Below, piece by piece: positions 13,349 through 13,563 of a stretch of 13,563 bases of DNA; within the stretch, counting starts at the first letter, position 1; the number at the start of each line of letters is the position of its first letter. Made by a program: the position numbers and the translations under genes. Source of the DNA: Candidatus Woesearchaeota archaeon (GTDB lineage Archaea > Nanobdellota > Nanobdellia > Woesearchaeales > UBA10107); assembly GCA_013331965.1 (NCBI GenBank), contig DUFL01000058.1, positions 1,132-14,694 of the forward strand, written 5' to 3'. The notes beneath the pieces were generated by a model that was given only the letters and a program-made list of their open reading frames with translations, was not told where the DNA came from and did not search any database.

Positions 13349-13563
13349 CCTGTCACCTGTATAATGAGTCTATTGTCAACTTCATCATAATATATTTTTG
13401 ATTTTATCTGGCCGGTTCGGTTCATTACGTTAATTGTATCTAATGTAACATTCTTCGTTAAATTCAGATTTCCTTTGATGATTGGGTTTGCGGTATTAAC
13501 ACTTGAATTAAGTTTTGTATTTAATGCTGTATTTTGCGTCGTATTATCGGCTAATTCTCTTGC
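13345..13563 (-). CDS. Surface-type protein, C-terminal fragment cut by the window edge
   Basis: An open frame enters from the right edge and ends at TGA (13347-13345), overlapping the LamG gene's ATG as ATGA. The visible 72 residues are Asn/Thr-rich with five N-x-S/T sequons. They include I-I-K-G-N-L-N-L-T-K-N-V-T-L-D, close in style to S-I-K-G-N-L-T-V in the C-terminal part of the LamG protein, and a final beta-rich segment with Y-Y-D-E-V-D-N-R-L-I-I-Q-V. It is probably another exported surface or fibre-like protein and the upstream member of the operon. The N-terminus is outside the window, so no export signal can be checked. Confidence 0.65.
   Translation of the reverse strand, partial: ARELADNTTQNTALNTKLNSSVNTANPIIKGNLNLTKNVTLDTINVMNRTGQIKSKIYYDEVDNRLIIQVTG

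Overview
The window is archaeal and most likely comes from a small-genome DPANN-type lineage such as Woesearchaeota or Pacearchaeota. Archaeal marks are the stalk protein P1 with a GLGALFG tail, RNA polymerase subunit Rpo7, Spt4, ribosomal proteins S24e and S27ae, a class I CCA-adding enzyme and a CDKAL1/MtaB-type tRNA methylthiotransferase. The DPANN placement is inferred from low GC, overlapping genes, short proteins, and a surface protein with LamG and Ig-like parts. No rRNA, tRNA, CRISPR array or insertion sequence was found. No stretch over 300 bases lacks a gene.

Layout. (1) 1-1283, plus strand: the end of L10, then P1, then a coiled-coil protein of the COG1340 type. (2) 1284-1997, minus: a ribbon-helix-helix antitoxin, a MazF/PemK-like toxin and a two-helix membrane protein, in one tight operon behind a TATA box with an adjoining perfect inverted repeat. 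(3) 2053-4061, minus: an unrecognised polytopic membrane protein and the ms2t6A tRNA methylthiotransferase. (4) 4162-4920, plus: a DNA-binding-type protein with a possible two-CxxH zinc site. (5) 4917-6587, minus: an information-processing operon in the order PIN-domain nuclease, Rpo7, Spt4, S24e, S27ae. (6) 6753-7916, minus, and 7983-9182, plus: a divergent pair, an antiporter-like membrane protein lacking the usual ion-binding Asp, and CCA tRNA nucleotidyltransferase. (7) 9242-11426, plus: a MoxR/ChlI-like AAA+ ATPase translationally overlapping a von Willebrand A (VWA) domain protein with a complete MIDAS. (8) 11418-13563, minus: three overlapping genes for exported or membrane-anchored proteins, the last cut by the window edge.

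Expression. Eight genes that begin a transcription unit, or could, have a TATA-like box centred 24-30 bases upstream of the start codon, which implies leaderless mRNAs. Genes inside operons tend to carry Shine-Dalgarno-like sequences or stop/start overlaps. These boxes support internal ATG starts for the PIN gene (6587) and the AAA+ gene (9242) over longer TTG-started frames. Three convergent gene pairs meet with no gap or overlap by 3 or 9 bases.

Most of the window is housekeeping. The parts most worth attention are the three-gene toxin-antitoxin operon with its putative operator, the two-CxxH DNA-binding-type protein, the antiporter homologue without its Asp, the AAA+/VWA pair with a four-Cys insertion, and the surface-protein operon.
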